A stretch of DNA of 5,966 nt from positions 1 through 5,966 of the forward strand of contig NZ_DBDF01000188.1 of assembly GCF_002293435.1 (NCBI RefSeq), given 5' to 3'. Source of the DNA: Bacteroides sp. UBA939 (GTDB lineage Bacteria > Bacteroidota > Bacteroidia > Bacteroidales > Bacteroidaceae). Both the position numbers and the translations under genes were made by a program. The notes under the pieces were generated by a model. It was not told the DNA's origin. It ran no database searches and saw only the letters and a list, made by a program, of their open reading frames with translations. This document shows positions 5,924 to 5,966 of this stretch, piece by piece. Within the stretch, counting starts at the first letter, position 1, and the number at the start of each line of letters is the position of its first letter.

Positions 5924-5966
5924 ACGCGGACGACGCGGGTTAAGCGGATGAACGCGGACGAGCGCG
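5924..5966. repeat. GC-rich degenerate repeat of about 9 bp, cut by the window end
   Basis: ACGCGGACGA occurs at 5924-5933 and 5952-5961, with related units (ACGCGGGTTA, AGCGGATGA) between and a partial AGCGCG at the edge. The block is much richer in G+C than the A/T-rich DNA just before it (5876-5910). It lies about 50 bp upstream of the OmpA-like start codon. No gene is visible here, and its extent is unknown because the window ends inside it. Confidence 0.55.

Overview
The window looks like chromosomal DNA from a Bacteroidales gut bacterium, most likely Bacteroides or a close relative. Three things support this: a lipoprotein whose lipobox Cys is followed by an acidic GDDDE stretch, a TPR/propeller/OmpA lipoprotein of a type common in Bacteroidota, and A/T-rich start regions without clear Shine-Dalgarno sequences. 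Species cannot be assigned from the sequence alone.

Layout, left to right. Positions 1-173 hold no gene: there is a 22-bp tandem repeat (23-110) and a strong intrinsic terminator (107-148) for the minus-strand gene beside it. A small lipoprotein gene of the calycin-like type lies at 174-623 (minus). Directly upstream of it on the same strand is a 30-codon frame (635-727) that looks like a second copy of a lipoprotein signal peptide, possibly a gene remnant. A divergent, A/T-rich intergenic region (728-1167) carries a 20-bp tandem duplication and weak promoter candidates for both directions. Then come aroC (chorismate synthase, 1168-2244, plus) and an M20 metallopeptidase/dipeptidase gene (2302-3666, plus), separated by a 57-nt gap with a hairpin. 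A 710-residue OmpA-family lipoprotein gene (3743-5875, minus) converges on the peptidase gene. The short gap between the two stops (76 nt) is built from palindromes and a heptamer repeat, and both stop codons lie inside those repeats. Positions 5876-5966 hold the ompA-like gene's upstream region and the start of a GC-rich degenerate repeat cut by the window edge.

Functionally the genes do not form one pathway. AroC makes chorismate, the M20 enzyme probably trims peptides, and the two lipoproteins belong to the cell envelope. The large one has the domain order described for PorE of the type IX secretion system (TPR, five-bladed propeller, carboxypeptidase-regulatory-like domain, OmpA C-terminal domain), but no other secretion gene is present here. 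I see no undescribed multi-gene system. The points most worth a second look are the signal-peptide remnant, the in-frame 18-bp repeat array in the OmpA-like gene, and the palindromes that supply both convergent stop codons.
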